Below, one piece after another: positions 1 through 8,543 of a stretch of DNA of 64,000 nt. Source of the stretch: Thiobacillus sp. 63-78 (GTDB lineage: Bacteria; Pseudomonadota; Gammaproteobacteria; Burkholderiales; Thiobacillaceae). Under the pieces are notes generated by a model. That model was given only the letters and a program-made list of their open reading frames with translations, had not been told where the DNA came from and did no database searches. The stretch's first letter is position 1, and each line of letters opens with the position of its first letter. A program made the translations under genes and the position numbers. The DNA is taken from NCBI GenBank assembly GCA_001899765.1, contig MKWM01000073.1:107129-171128 (forward strand), written 5' to 3'.

Positions 1-1
1 C

Positions 2-673
2 TACGACGGCAAGGGCCAGGCGCGTATCCACTCGATCGAGGACGCGCGTACCGCGTTCCGTGAATTCGGCGGCCAGCCCTGCGTGCTGGAAGGCTTCGTC
101 AGGCTGGAACGCGAGATCTCGGTGGTGCTCGCCCGCAGCGACGCCGGCGAATGCATGCTGTTCCCGATCGCCGAGAATCGTCACGAAAACGGCATTCTCG
201 ACGTCTCCATCGTCCCCGCACGCATCACCGATGCCCTGGCGCAGCAGGCACGCGAAATCGCGCGCGCGGTGGCCGACCGGCTCGGCTACGTCGGCGTCAT
301 GGCAGTCGAGTTCTTCATCACCGGCGGCCGCCTGATGGTCAACGAAATCGCCCCGCGCCCGCACAACTCCGGCCACTACACGCTCGACGCCTGCGTCACC
401 GACCAGTTCGAGCAGCAGGTGCGCGCGCTTGCCGGTCTGCCGCTGGGCGACACCCGCCTGCTGTCGCCGGTGACGATGGTCAACCTCCTCGGCGACCGCT
501 GGCGCGACGGCGGCCCGCACTGGGCCACGCTGCTGGCGCACCCGAACATCAAGCTGCACCTGTACGGCAAGCAGACCGCGCGGCCGGGCCGCAAGATGGG
601 GCATTTCAACGTGCTGGACGCCCAGGCGGAGGCTGCCTTGCAACTGGCCGAACAGATGCGCGATGCCCTGTAG
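2..673 (+). CDS. purK: N5-carboxyaminoimidazole ribonucleotide synthase, 3' part
   Basis: This is the C-terminal part of PurK, the ATP-grasp enzyme that carboxylates aminoimidazole ribonucleotide with bicarbonate and ATP in purine synthesis. The frame is open from the window edge, so the 5' end lies outside. Just inside the edge is YDGKGQ, the glycine-rich ATP-grasp loop. Further on are an AVEFF segment and NEIAPRPHNSGHYT, the metal/ATP-binding region typical of PurK, and the C-terminal subdomain ends with RPGRKMGHFNVL. The TAG stop overlaps the start of the DUF192 gene by 11 bases, so the two are probably co-transcribed. The identification is firm; only the start is missing. Confidence 0.95.
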   Translation, partial: YDGKGQARIHSIEDARTAFREFGGQPCVLEGFVRLEREISVVLARSDAGECMLFPIAENRHENGILDVSIVPARITDALAQQAREIARAVADRLGYVGVMAVEFFITGGRLMVNEIAPRPHNSGHYTLDACVTDQFEQQVRALAGLPLGDTRLLSPVTMVNLLGDRWRDGGPHWATLLAHPNIKLHLYGKQTARPGRKMGHFNVLDAQAEAALQLAEQMRDAL

Positions 674-1103
674 GGCAGGCTCCGCCCCCCGCCTCCTTCA
701 AGCGCTTGCGCTGCTGCTCGCCGGCGGCGCGGCCGTCGCGGAAGCGGCAGCGCCCACCTTGCACATCGGCCCGCATGCGTTCCGGGTCGAGATCGCCGAC
801 ACCCCGCGTGAACGGGCGCGGGGCCTGATGGGACGAACCATCCTGCACGCCGACGACGGCATGCTGTTCGTGTTCGAGCAAGCGGGGCGACATTGCTTCT
901 GGATGCGCGACACGCCGCTGCCGCTGTCGATTGCCTTCATCGACGCCGCGGGCCGCATCGCCAGCCTCGCCGACATGCAGCCACGCAGCGAAACACGGCA
1001 CTGTCCCGGTGTCGACATACGCTACGCGCTGGAAGTACGCCAGGGCGAGTTCATGCGGCGCGGGATCACGCCGCGCATGCAGGTGGACGGCCTGCCACGG
1101 TAG
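663..1103 (+). CDS. DUF192 family exported protein
   Basis: This 146-residue protein has an N-terminal hydrophobic signal segment (about residues 9-28, ending in alanines), so it is probably exported to the periplasm. The rest is a DUF192 domain: RARGLMGR near residue 55, then GMLFVF, FWMRDTPLPLSIAFID and an Ile-x-x-Leu-Ala-Asp-Met strand, in the order usual for the family. No biochemical role is established for DUF192. The start overlaps the purK stop, suggesting translational coupling, although no functional link to purine synthesis is evident. The family call is secure and the function unknown. Confidence 0.85.
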   Translation: MPCRAGSAPRLLQALALLLAGGAAVAEAAAPTLHIGPHAFRVEIADTPRERARGLMGRTILHADDGMLFVFEQAGRHCFWMRDTPLPLSIAFIDAAGRIASLADMQPRSETRHCPGVDIRYALEVRQGEFMRRGITPRMQVDGLPR

Positions 1104-1123
1104 CCGGGCCGCCATCCGGCTGA

Positions 1124-2176
1124 CTAGGGCACGATCGACCGGATCCGCAGTTCCATTTCGCGGCCTGCGTCGTCGCTGCGCAGCACCCGCACCGGCAGGT
1201 AGTGGTGGTCGATCGCCAGCCAGACCTCGAAACGGCCGTCGTCGTCGGCCACCTGTGCGATATGCAGCGTTTGCAAGGGACCCAGCGCGGTATCCAGCAT
1301 GGCTTCGCCGCGCACTTCATAGGCGTAGTCGCGCAGCTTCTTCCCATTGAACACCCGGTAGGCCAGCCGCTGCCCGGCCGCAGGGGGCGCCGTCAGCGCA
1401 AACTGAAAGAACAGGCTCAACACATCCTGTACCTCGCCCTGATAGGGGAAGTGGCGCGGCACCCCCTTCTCCGGAATCAGCGTGATCTGACCCTGCGCCT
1501 GGTCAAAGCGCGCACTGCTGCGCCTGTCGCCTCGCTGGTCCCAGAATTCCTCCGGCTGCAAACCGTGCGGCGTGACACGGCCACGGCTGGTCTGCGCGAA
1601 ACGTCCCCGGTAGAACAGGCCGGTCAGGCCGGTCGCCCCCGCCACGCTGGCCAGCGTGTAGTGTTCCCCGTCATTCACCCACACCAGGGTCTGTTCGCCC
1701 GACGCCAGCCCGTAACGCAATTCGAACGTCAGATCGATGCGCGGCGGCAATGCATTCAGCGGGACCGACGGCGCGGTGGCCGGTTCGGCGGGCCCGGCCA
1801 TCGGCGCCTCCACGACCGGTTGCGGCGGCGTCAAGGCTGGCGGGTGAGGGACCACCACGACGGACTCGTCGGCGGGTGCCTCGGGCGCGGCCGCCTCGGC
1901 AGGCGGTTCGGGCGCTGGGGCGATGCTCGGCGGCGGAAGCCTGACCGCCGGCCGCGGGACAGCCGGTTCATGCGCAGGCGGCGGGCGCGGGGAAGGTGAC
2001 GGTGAAGCGGCTACGGCGACCGGCGGGGGAGGCGGGACAAGCCGCACGTCGATCGGCGGCGGCTCGGGAGGCGACGTCCGGTGCGGAAGCCGCCATTCGA
2101 GCCCGCCCAGGAGGCAGACATGCAGCAGCAGCGACAGGGCCAGCGCCCACCCCCACAGGCGAACGCTGCGCCCCAT
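1124..2176 (-). CDS. DUF3108 protein with TonB-like proline-rich N-terminus
   Basis: A 350-residue protein. It starts with a single membrane segment (about residues 8-24), followed by about 110 residues very rich in proline and alanine, as in the periplasm-spanning arm of TonB. A C-terminal DUF3108 domain (about residues 150-350) follows, with VFNGKKLRDYAYEV and LPVRVLRSDD. The ATG at 2176 is chosen because the membrane anchor begins there and it lies 4 bases after the stop of the upstream gene. That gene is a second, simpler DUF3108 protein, so the two look like diverged paralogues in one operon behind purM-purN. A role in envelope biogenesis is plausible but inferred; a true TonB C-terminal domain is not seen. 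Confidence 0.7.
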   Translation of the reverse strand: MGRSVRLWGWALALSLLLHVCLLGGLEWRLPHRTSPPEPPPIDVRLVPPPPPVAVAASPSPSPRPPPAHEPAVPRPAVRLPPPSIAPAPEPPAEAAAPEAPADESVVVVPHPPALTPPQPVVEAPMAGPAEPATAPSVPLNALPPRIDLTFELRYGLASGEQTLVWVNDGEHYTLASVAGATGLTGLFYRGRFAQTSRGRVTPHGLQPEEFWDQRGDRRSSARFDQAQGQITLIPEKGVPRHFPYQGEVQDVLSLFFQFALTAPPAAGQRLAYRVFNGKKLRDYAYEVRGEAMLDTALGPLQTLHIAQVADDDGRFEVWLAIDHHYLPVRVLRSDDAGREMELRIRSIVP

Positions 2177-2180
2177 CTGT

Positions 2181-2879
2181 TCAATCCCTGATACTGGCGC
2201 GTACCAGGCGCTGTTCGAGCGTGACCCCGTCCTCGCTGACACGGATCTGCACGGGCAGATTGTGGCGTGCCGGCGCCACCCACACCGTGATGGCCTTTTC
2301 GTCGGATTCCTGCGTGATGCGCTGATACTGCTGGGTCGCCATCGCACCCAGCGGCGTCCGGAGGGTGCCGCCGTCGCGGCGCATATAGTGGTAATCGTTG
2401 AGTTTGCGCCCGCTCACGACCTGCAGCGCGTAATCGGTCGGCAGGCCGGGCGCGAACATGAACTGGTAGAGCTGGGACAACTGGTCCTGCGCGCCGTCCC
2501 GCAGCCCCTCCACTTGCCGCGACTCGCCCTTGTACTGGTAGGTGATGGTACGCTGCTTCCAGTCGAGCCGGGCCGTCGCCAGCTTGTTCGGGGCATCGCT
2601 GCGGGCATGCTGGAACTGAAGCGGCCGCAGGCCTTTCGGCGTCACCAGTCCCGTGCTTTCAAGCTGGATGTTGCCCGGCCACAGCAACTGGATCGGGCCG
2701 CTGGCGTGGGTCTCGCTGGTCAGCACATAGCGGGTGCCGTTGCGGGTGAACGTATCGGTCACCTGACCGAGCTTGACGCCGTTGCGGTAGAGGTCGTACA
2801 CCACGTTCATCCGGGACGGGCCCGCCGCGTGGGCCGATCCCGCGAGCAGCGCGGCGGCGAACAGAATGATTTTGAGCAT
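2181..2879 (-). CDS. DUF3108 exported protein
   Basis: A 232-residue protein with a signal peptide ending in AHA (about residues 1-19) and one DUF3108 domain. Visible family features are YDLYRNGVKLGQV, LYQFMFAPGL, SGRKLNDYHY and LPVQIRVSEDG. The ATG at 2879 has a GGAA stretch 7 bases upstream. A GTG at 2885, overlapping the purN stop, is the alternative start. It lies directly downstream of purN and 4 bases before the proline-rich paralogue. DUF3108 proteins are probably periplasmic or outer-membrane associated; the precise role is not known. Confidence 0.75.
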   Translation of the reverse strand: MLKIILFAAALLAGSAHAAGPSRMNVVYDLYRNGVKLGQVTDTFTRNGTRYVLTSETHASGPIQLLWPGNIQLESTGLVTPKGLRPLQFQHARSDAPNKLATARLDWKQRTITYQYKGESRQVEGLRDGAQDQLSQLYQFMFAPGLPTDYALQVVSGRKLNDYHYMRRDGGTLRTPLGAMATQQYQRITQESDEKAITVWVAPARHNLPVQIRVSEDGVTLEQRLVRASIRD

Positions 2880-2881
2880 GG

Positions 2882-3514
2882 TCACGTTCCGGGCGATAAC
2901 ACAGACTGTGACGCCAAATCGTCCTTCAAGTTTACGCGGCCATCCACATTGACCAGCCGACCCTCGGCAAACCAGCGGATCGCCTGGGGGTAGATGCGGT
3001 GCTCCTGGGCCAGCACCCGCGCCGCGAGCGTGTCCGGGGTGTCGTCCGCCCGTACCGGCACGGCCGCCTGGGCGACGATCGGGCCATGATCCAGCTCCAC
3101 CGTGACGAAATGTACCGTGCAGCCATGGATCTTCACGCCTTCGGCAAGCGCGCGTTCGTGCGTGTTCAGCCCCGGAAACATGGGGAGAAGGGCGGGGTGA
3201 ATGTTCAATAAACGGCCCTCGAAGCGTGCGATGAAGGCCGGGCTGAGGATGCGCATGTAACCGGCCAGCACCACCAGGTCGGGGCGATGCTGCGCGACTT
3301 CGTCGGCGAGCCGCGCATCGAATGCGGCGCGATCCGGGTATTCGGTGTGATCGAGGACCACGGCGGTCAGGCCGCGCTCACGCGCATACGCCAGCCCCTC
3401 CGCCTGCGGCCGGTTGCCGATGACTGCCACGATTTCGATCGGCAACCGCGCCTCGACGATCGCCCGAAGATTGCTGCCGCGTCCGGACAGCAGCACGACG
3501 ACGCGACACGTCAC
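2882..3514 (-). CDS. purN: Phosphoribosylglycinamide formyltransferase
   Basis: A 210-residue PurN that transfers the formyl group of 10-formyl-THF to glycinamide ribonucleotide, the third step of purine synthesis. Visible signatures are [11 protein letters not shown] at the N-terminus, [12 protein letters not shown], the catalytic [12 protein letters not shown] (Asn-Ile-His) and HGCTVHFV with the downstream DHGPIVAQ. Start is GTG at 3514, overlapping the purM stop in GTGA, a clear sign of translational coupling with purM. Length and motif spacing are normal for the family. Confidence 0.96.
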   Translation of the reverse strand: MTCRVVVLLSGRGSNLRAIVEARLPIEIVAVIGNRPQAEGLAYARERGLTAVVLDHTEYPDRAAFDARLADEVAQHRPDLVVLAGYMRILSPAFIARFEGRLLNIHPALLPMFPGLNTHERALAEGVKIHGCTVHFVTVELDHGPIVAQAAVPVRADDTPDTLAARVLAQEHRIYPQAIRWFAEGRLVNVDGRVNLKDDLASQSVLSPGT

Positions 3515-4539
3515 TGATAGATCACCTGCTCCGCACCCTCCGGACGCGCGACGATCTCGCCGATCCGCCACACGGTTTCTCCGCTGGCCTGCAAATGCGC
3601 CATCGCGGCGGCGGCGTCGGAGGCGGCCACCACCACGCACATACCGATGCCGCAGTTGAACGTGCGCAGCATTTCGGCTGGTTCGACGTTGCCGGCCTGC
3701 TGCAGCCAGTCGAACAGCGGCGGACGCGTCCATGCATCCGGGTCGACGCGCGCCGCCGTTCCTTCCGGCAAACAGCGCGGCAGGTTGCCGGTGATGCCGC
3801 CGCCGGTGATATGGGCCATGCCCTTGACGTCGAGTGTCGCCAGCAGCGCCAGCAGCGGTTTGACGTAGATCCGCGTCGGCGCCATCACCGCATCGGCGAA
3901 CGGGCGACCGTGGAAGTCCGACTTGAGGCCGATATGGCTGATGTCGATCAGTTTGCGGATCAGCGAGTAGCCGTTGGAATGCGCGCCGCTGGATGCGAGC
4001 CCCAGCACCACGTCGCCCGGCACGATGGCGCGGCCGCCGATCACTTTCGACTTTTCGACCACCCCGACCGCGAAGCCGGCGAGATCGTATTCGCCCTCGG
4101 CATACATGCCGGGCATCTCCGCCGTTTCGCCACCGATCAGCGCGCAGCCCGCCTGCTCGCAACCGGTGGCGATGCCGGCAATGACGGCTTCGGCGGTGTC
4201 GAGCGAGAGTTTGCCGCAGGCGAAATAGTCGAGAAAGAACAAGGGCTCGGCGCCCTGTACCAGGATGTCGTTGACGCTCATGGCGACGAGGTCGATGCCG
4301 ACCGTGTCGTGGCGATTGAGCTCGAACGCCAGTTTGAGTTTGGTGCCGACGCCGTCGGTGCCGGAGACCAGCACCGGCTCCTTGTATTTTCTGGAAATCT
4401 CGATCAGCGCCCCGAAACCGCCGATGCCGGCGAGGACTTCGGGGCGCATGGTGCACCTGGCCAGCGGCTTGATACGCTCGACCAGTGCATCGCCGGCGTC
4501 GATATCGACCCCGGCATCTTTATAGGAAATGGAAGACAC
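3511..4539 (-). CDS. purM: Phosphoribosylformylglycinamidine cyclo-ligase
   Basis: A 342-residue AIR synthetase, which closes the imidazole ring of FGAM using ATP (fifth step of purine synthesis). Visible motifs are [13 protein letters not shown], the glycine-rich [12 protein letters not shown] loop, [28 protein letters not shown] and [13 protein letters not shown]. Start is GTG at 4539, preceded by a GGAG Shine-Dalgarno 6 bases away; starting there gives the canonical N-terminus. It heads the purM-purN-DUF3108-DUF3108 operon and diverges from the permease/purC reading frame 40 bases away, so both promoters must lie in or next to this short gap. Confidence 0.97.
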   Translation of the reverse strand: MSSISYKDAGVDIDAGDALVERIKPLARCTMRPEVLAGIGGFGALIEISRKYKEPVLVSGTDGVGTKLKLAFELNRHDTVGIDLVAMSVNDILVQGAEPLFFLDYFACGKLSLDTAEAVIAGIATGCEQAGCALIGGETAEMPGMYAEGEYDLAGFAVGVVEKSKVIGGRAIVPGDVVLGLASSGAHSNGYSLIRKLIDISHIGLKSDFHGRPFADAVMAPTRIYVKPLLALLATLDVKGMAHITGGGITGNLPRCLPEGTAARVDPDAWTRPPLFDWLQQAGNVEPAEMLRTFNCGIGMCVVVAASDAAAAMAHLQASGETVWRIGEIVARPEGAEQVIYQ

Positions 4540-4579
4540 ACCCGGCTCCAGAATCGAAAAATGCGCTATTTTACCGCCT

Positions 4580-6571
4580 ATGCACCCCGTCCGCCGCCCC
4601 GCCCACCCTGGCAACATCCCCTGGCTTGCACTCGCCGCACTGCTCATCACCGGCGGACTGGTCTATCTGCTCGGTCCCATCCTCACGCCGTTTCTGGCGG
4701 GCGCCCTGCTGGCCTACATTTTCGACCCGCTGGTCGATCGGCTGGAAACACGCGGACTGTCGCGCACGGTCGGCACCGCGGCCGTCATTGTACTGACGGC
4801 GCTGGGCGTGCTGGTCCTGCTGCTGGTCGTGCTTCCCCTGTTCCAGGGGCAGTTCACCGAGTTGAGCCATCGTGCGCCGGCGGTTCTCGACCTCCTGAAG
4901 ACCCGCTTCGTGCCCTGGCTGCAACAAACCTTCGGCATCGACTTCGACCTGGCCGCACTGATGGCATGGCTCACCGAGAAGGTCGCCCAGAACGGCACCG
5001 CCTGGCTCCCCTCCCTGCAAACCGGTGCGATTGCCGTCGTCGGCATGCTGGCCAATCTGCTGCTGATTCCGATAGTGATGTTCTATCTGCTGCGGGACTG
5101 GGACGACATGGTGGCGCGGATCGTGACACTGGCACCGCGGCGCTGGCTGGATACCGTCACCCGCATTGCCCGCGACATGGACACGGTCGTCGGCGAATTC
5201 CTGCGTGGCCAGCTGGCGGTGATGGCGACCCTGTCGCTGTATTACGCGCTTACACTGTGGGCAGCCGGACTGGATTATGCCTTGCCGATCGGCATTGTCA
5301 CCGGCGTCCTGTCCTTCGTGCCTTTCCTCGGCTTCGGCCTCGGCGTGGTTCTGGCGCTGCTGGTGGCCCTGCTGCAATATACCGACTGGATCGGCGTGGC
5401 CTGGGTAGCGGGCATCTACCTCGCCGGGCAGGTGCTGGAAAGTTATGTGATCACGCCGCGCCTGGTCGGCGAACGCGTCGGCCTGCACCCGGTGGCGGTC
5501 ATTTTTGCGCTGGCGGCATTCGGCCAGTTGTTCGGTTTCGTCGGCGTGCTGCTGGCGGTGCCGCTGGCGGCGATCCTGCTGGTGGCGCTGCGCGAATTGC
5601 GCAGCGTATACGAAGCCAGCGACTTCTATGCCGGCAGCTATAATGCCGGCTCTTTCGATTCCGCTTCGCCCGCCATGTCCGCACCCCTGTCCGGCCAACC
5701 CATGCTTGAATCCCGCATCGCATCGCTGCCGCTGCTCCACCGTGGCAAAGTGCGCGACATCTACGCCGTCGGCGACGACAAGCTGCTGATCGTCACCACC
5801 GACCGCCTGTCGGCTTTCGACGTGATCATGCCGGTCCCCATCCCCGGCAAGGGCGAAGTCCTGACCCGCGTGTCCGCCTTCTGGTTCGACCGACTGAAGG
5901 CCATCGTGCCAAGCCAGGCGCTCGACATCGCGCCGGAATCGGTCGTGGCGGATTCCGAACGCGACCAGGTTGCCGGGCGTGCCATCGTGGTGAAGAAGCT
6001 GAAGGCCTTGCCGGTCGAAGCGATCGTGCGCGGCTATCTGGCCGGCTCCGGCTGGAAGGAATACCAGGCCAGCCAGTCGGTCTGCGGCATCGCGCTCCCG
6101 GCCGGCCTGGTACAGGCCGACCGCCTGCCGAACCCCATTTTCACGCCGTCGACCAAAGCGGCGGCCGGCGCGCACGACCAGAACATCACGTTCGAGCAGA
6201 TGGCCGCCCTGACCGGCCGTGATCTGGCCACCCAGGTGCGCGACGCCAGCCTTGCCCTGTATCGATCCGCCGCAGAATACGCCCTCACACGCGGGATCAT
6301 CATCGCCGACACCAAATTCGAATTCGGACTGGATGAAGCCGGCAAACTGGTGTGGATCGACGAGGCGCTGACGCCCGATTCGTCGCGTTTCTGGCCGGTC
6401 GATCAATACCGGCCAGGGAGCAGCCCGCCCAGTTTCGACAAGCAGTTCGTACGCGACTGGCTGGAAGCCAGCGGCTGGAACAAGCAGGCGCCCGGGCCGC
6501 TGCTGCCCGCCGACATCGTGGCCAGGACCAGCGAGAAATATCGCGAGGTGATGACGCGGCTGCTGGCCTGA
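4580..6571 (+). CDS. AI-2E/PerM-family permease fused in frame to SAICAR synthase
   Basis: One 663-residue open frame holds two proteins that are usually separate. Residues 1 to about 355 are an AI-2E transporter family (PerM-type) permease with about eight hydrophobic segments and the conserved [36 protein letters not shown] and [14 protein letters not shown] blocks. After a linker of roughly 20 residues (from about 5630 to 5700) a complete PurC follows. There is no stop codon between them in this frame. Start ATG 4580 is preferred over an ATG at 4529, which would overlap the divergent purM start. Either this is a genuine membrane-anchored fusion, or PurC is also made from internal ATGs at 5675 or 5702. 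The open frame is seen directly; the protein products are uncertain. Confidence 0.8.
   Translation: MHPVRRPAHPGNIPWLALAALLITGGLVYLLGPILTPFLAGALLAYIFDPLVDRLETRGLSRTVGTAAVIVLTALGVLVLLLVVLPLFQGQFTELSHRAPAVLDLLKTRFVPWLQQTFGIDFDLAALMAWLTEKVAQNGTAWLPSLQTGAIAVVGMLANLLLIPIVMFYLLRDWDDMVARIVTLAPRRWLDTVTRIARDMDTVVGEFLRGQLAVMATLSLYYALTLWAAGLDYALPIGIVTGVLSFVPFLGFGLGVVLALLVALLQYTDWIGVAWVAGIYLAGQVLESYVITPRLVGERVGLHPVAVIFALAAFGQLFGFVGVLLAVPLAAILLVALRELRSVYEASDFYAGSYNAGSFDSASPAMSAPLSGQPMLESRIASLPLLHRGKVRDIYAVGDDKLLIVTTDRLSAFDVIMPVPIPGKGEVLTRVSAFWFDRLKAIVPSQALDIAPESVVADSERDQVAGRAIVVKKLKALPVEAIVRGYLAGSGWKEYQASQSVCGIALPAGLVQADRLPNPIFTPSTKAAAGAHDQNITFEQMAALTGRDLATQVRDASLALYRSAAEYALTRGIIIADTKFEFGLDEAGKLVWIDEALTPDSSRFWPVDQYRPGSSPPSFDKQFVRDWLEASGWNKQAPGPLLPADIVARTSEKYREVMTRLLA
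5702..6571 (+). CDS. purC: SAICAR synthase module (possible internal start)
   Basis: The PurC part of the fused frame, 289 residues from this ATG, which is the family's normal full length. It condenses CAIR with aspartate using ATP. Seen are [15 protein letters not shown] (nucleotide loop), [38 protein letters not shown] and [14 protein letters not shown] second in-frame ATG at 5675 would add nine residues. Listed separately because, in most bacteria, PurC is a soluble cytoplasmic protein and could be produced here by internal initiation. No strong Shine-Dalgarno is obvious before either ATG. Confidence 0.75.
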   Translation: MLESRIASLPLLHRGKVRDIYAVGDDKLLIVTTDRLSAFDVIMPVPIPGKGEVLTRVSAFWFDRLKAIVPSQALDIAPESVVADSERDQVAGRAIVVKKLKALPVEAIVRGYLAGSGWKEYQASQSVCGIALPAGLVQADRLPNPIFTPSTKAAAGAHDQNITFEQMAALTGRDLATQVRDASLALYRSAAEYALTRGIIIADTKFEFGLDEAGKLVWIDEALTPDSSRFWPVDQYRPGSSPPSFDKQFVRDWLEASGWNKQAPGPLLPADIVARTSEKYREVMTRLLA

Positions 6572-6578
6572 ACGCCCG

Positions 6579-7328
6579 CTACTTCAAGGTATCGTTCAGG
6601 AACGACGCCACCGTCTCGACCATTTCGCCTTCGTGTCCGGCGTAGAAATGGTCGGCGTGCGGGATCACTACCTGTCTTGAATGCGCGGCCGCCAGGCTGC
6701 CCTTGCGCTTCGCCGCGTCCGCCAGCACCGGCGGCAGGTCGTTGTCGCCGTACATATCCAGGACCGGCAGTTTCAGCCCGGCATAATCATCCTGCTGCAG
6801 TCCCAGACTCGCCCACGCTTTCACCGCGGCATCGGGCTGGCCGCTGAAATAGGCGCGGCTCATGCGCGAGCCCATGCTGTGGGAGACGACGGCCAACTGC
6901 GTGTAGCCTTTCGCCTTGAGGAAATCGACGGCCTGGGCGATACGATCGGCGGCCTCCGGAAAGGTGGGCGGGTAGGCCGCGCCCTGGGCATCCGCGGCGA
7001 GCACCGGCATCTGGATCGACAGGGTGGCAAAACCGCGATCGGCCAGTTCGGTGCGCAGGGTGCCGATCATGCCCCAGTCCGGATGAATCCCCATGCCATG
7101 CACGACGATGACCGCCCTGCTGCCCTCGACCGGCGTGTACAGCGCGAGAAACTTGTGGTGCCCGCGCGAGGTCTGCAGATAGACCGGATCGCCCACCACC
7201 AGCCCGGGAACCACCTCATCCGCCCACTTTTTTTCACGCGCATAATCGGCTGCCGGCTCCGCGAACGCCACGACGGAGAACAAGGCCACCAGGCCGCCCA
7301 TCAGGCCCATCCAAATGTTTTGCTTCAT
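6579..7328 (-). CDS. Exported alpha/beta hydrolase, DUF3530-like
   Basis: A 249-residue protein with a signal peptide (about residues 1-23, ending AFA) and an alpha/beta-hydrolase fold. AVIVVHGMGIHPDW forms the oxyanion region, VSHSMGSRMS the nucleophile elbow (Ser after His), LDMYGDNDLP the acid region, and HADHFYAGHE the likely catalytic histidine. It resembles the DUF3530 group of periplasmic hydrolases. The substrate is unknown. Start ATG 7328 places the signal peptide at the N-terminus; ten upstream codons are also open. It is convergent with purC, only 7 bases away. Confidence 0.75.
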   Translation of the reverse strand: MKQNIWMGLMGGLVALFSVVAFAEPAADYAREKKWADEVVPGLVVGDPVYLQTSRGHHKFLALYTPVEGSRAVIVVHGMGIHPDWGMIGTLRTELADRGFATLSIQMPVLAADAQGAAYPPTFPEAADRIAQAVDFLKAKGYTQLAVVSHSMGSRMSRAYFSGQPDAAVKAWASLGLQQDDYAGLKLPVLDMYGDNDLPPVLADAAKRKGSLAAAHSRQVVIPHADHFYAGHEGEMVETVASFLNDTLK

Positions 7329-7418
7329 CTCGCTTCCCCACAGAGTTAAAGTTGTCACTTCATTGTCCCGATAATTCTACGAAGTTGTGGTTTTATCAAC
7401 CGCCCAGGTAAATTAATC

Positions 7419-8540
7419 GTGTCCGCCAAGCCTTTGCGCATTGTGTATTCTTCCACATCGTCGGCTCCACACCGCGATACGCGCGCGCGGGGGGCGGCGC
7501 GCGTCGTCATCGTCGACGACCGGAGTACGGCGCGCAACCTGCTGGAAGGTCTGGCCCGCACCCTGGAACCGGGCATCATCGTGGAGAGCTACGCCGACCC
7601 GGTCGATGCGCTGATGCAGATGCAGCACGACGCGCCCGATCTCATCATCACGGATTACCGCATGCCGGGCATGGACGGCATAGAATTTACCCGCCGCATC
7701 CGCTCGGAACGCCGGCTGGCGGACGTACCCATCATCATCGTCACCGTGGTCGAGGACCGCCAGATCCGCTATCAGGCGCTGGAGAACGGCGCCACCGATT
7801 TCCTCACCCGCCCCATCGATCCGCAGGAATGCCGCGCCCGCTGCCTCAACCTGCTGGCGCTGCGACGCAGCCAGAAGCTGCTGTCGGACCGCGCGCAATG
7901 GCTGGAGGACCAGGTCCTGCAGGCGACTCGCGAGGTCCGCACGCGCGAGCGCGAAACCCTGATGAAGCTCGCCAAGGCAGGCGAATACCGCGACACGGAA
8001 ACCGGCAACCACATCCTCCGCATGTCGAAATATGCACGCCTGATCGCCGAGGAACTCAAACTCACCGCCATGGAATGCGACGAGATCGAGGCCGCGGCCC
8101 CCATGCACGATATCGGCAAGATCGGCATTCCCGACGTGATCCTGCTCAAGCCCGGACGTCACACGCCGGAAGAGCAGGCGATCATGCGCCGCCACCCGCA
8201 GATCGGCCACGAGATCCTCGCCGGCAGCCCGTCGCGTTACCTGCAGATGGGCGCGGTCATCGCGCTCGGTCATCACGAGAAATTCGATGGCAGCGGCTAC
8301 CCGCAAGGCCTGGCGGGCGAGAGCATTCCGCTGGCAGCACGCATTGTGGCCGTGGCCGACGTATTCGACGCCCTGACGTCCGATCGCCCCTACAAGCGCG
8401 CCTGGCCGTTCCAGGACGCCCTCCAGTATGTCCAGACGGAGAGTGGATACCATTTCGATCCCGACTGCGTCCGTGCATTCGAACGGCGCATCGACGCCGT
8501 GGTCGCCATCATGCGCGTGCTTGGCGACAAGCGCGAATAA
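7419..8540 (+). CDS. rpfG: RpfG-type response regulator with HD-GYP phosphodiesterase domain
   Basis: A 373-residue regulator with a receiver domain (about residues 28-145, phospho-acceptor Asp79 in ITDYRMPG) and a C-terminal HD-GYP domain (about 185-365) with MHDIGK (His230-Asp231) and HHEKFDGSGYP (285-295). HD-GYP proteins of this architecture hydrolyse cyclic di-GMP after phosphorylation by RpfC in DSF signalling. Start is GTG at 7419, so the first residues are uncertain. The gene ends 3 bases before rpfC, so they form one operon, and an rpfF homologue converges on rpfC. This context makes the RpfG assignment much stronger than the domain content alone. Confidence 0.88.
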   Translation: MSAKPLRIVYSSTSSAPHRDTRARGAARVVIVDDRSTARNLLEGLARTLEPGIIVESYADPVDALMQMQHDAPDLIITDYRMPGMDGIEFTRRIRSERRLADVPIIIVTVVEDRQIRYQALENGATDFLTRPIDPQECRARCLNLLALRRSQKLLSDRAQWLEDQVLQATREVRTRERETLMKLAKAGEYRDTETGNHILRMSKYARLIAEELKLTAMECDEIEAAAPMHDIGKIGIPDVILLKPGRHTPEEQAIMRRHPQIGHEILAGSPSRYLQMGAVIALGHHEKFDGSGYPQGLAGESIPLAARIVAVADVFDALTSDRPYKRAWPFQDALQYVQTESGYHFDPDCVRAFERRIDAVVAIMRVLGDKRE

Positions 8541-8543
8541 TGC

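Noticed and set aside
3595..5643. A 682-codon plus-strand frame overlapping purM and the permease
   Set aside because: It runs across two real genes on both strands and encodes no recognisable protein; the high GC content alone explains its openness.
4571..6406. A 611-codon minus-strand frame opposite the permease/purC fusion
   Set aside because: The glutamine/histidine/arginine-rich translation mirrors codon bias of the real gene on the other strand.
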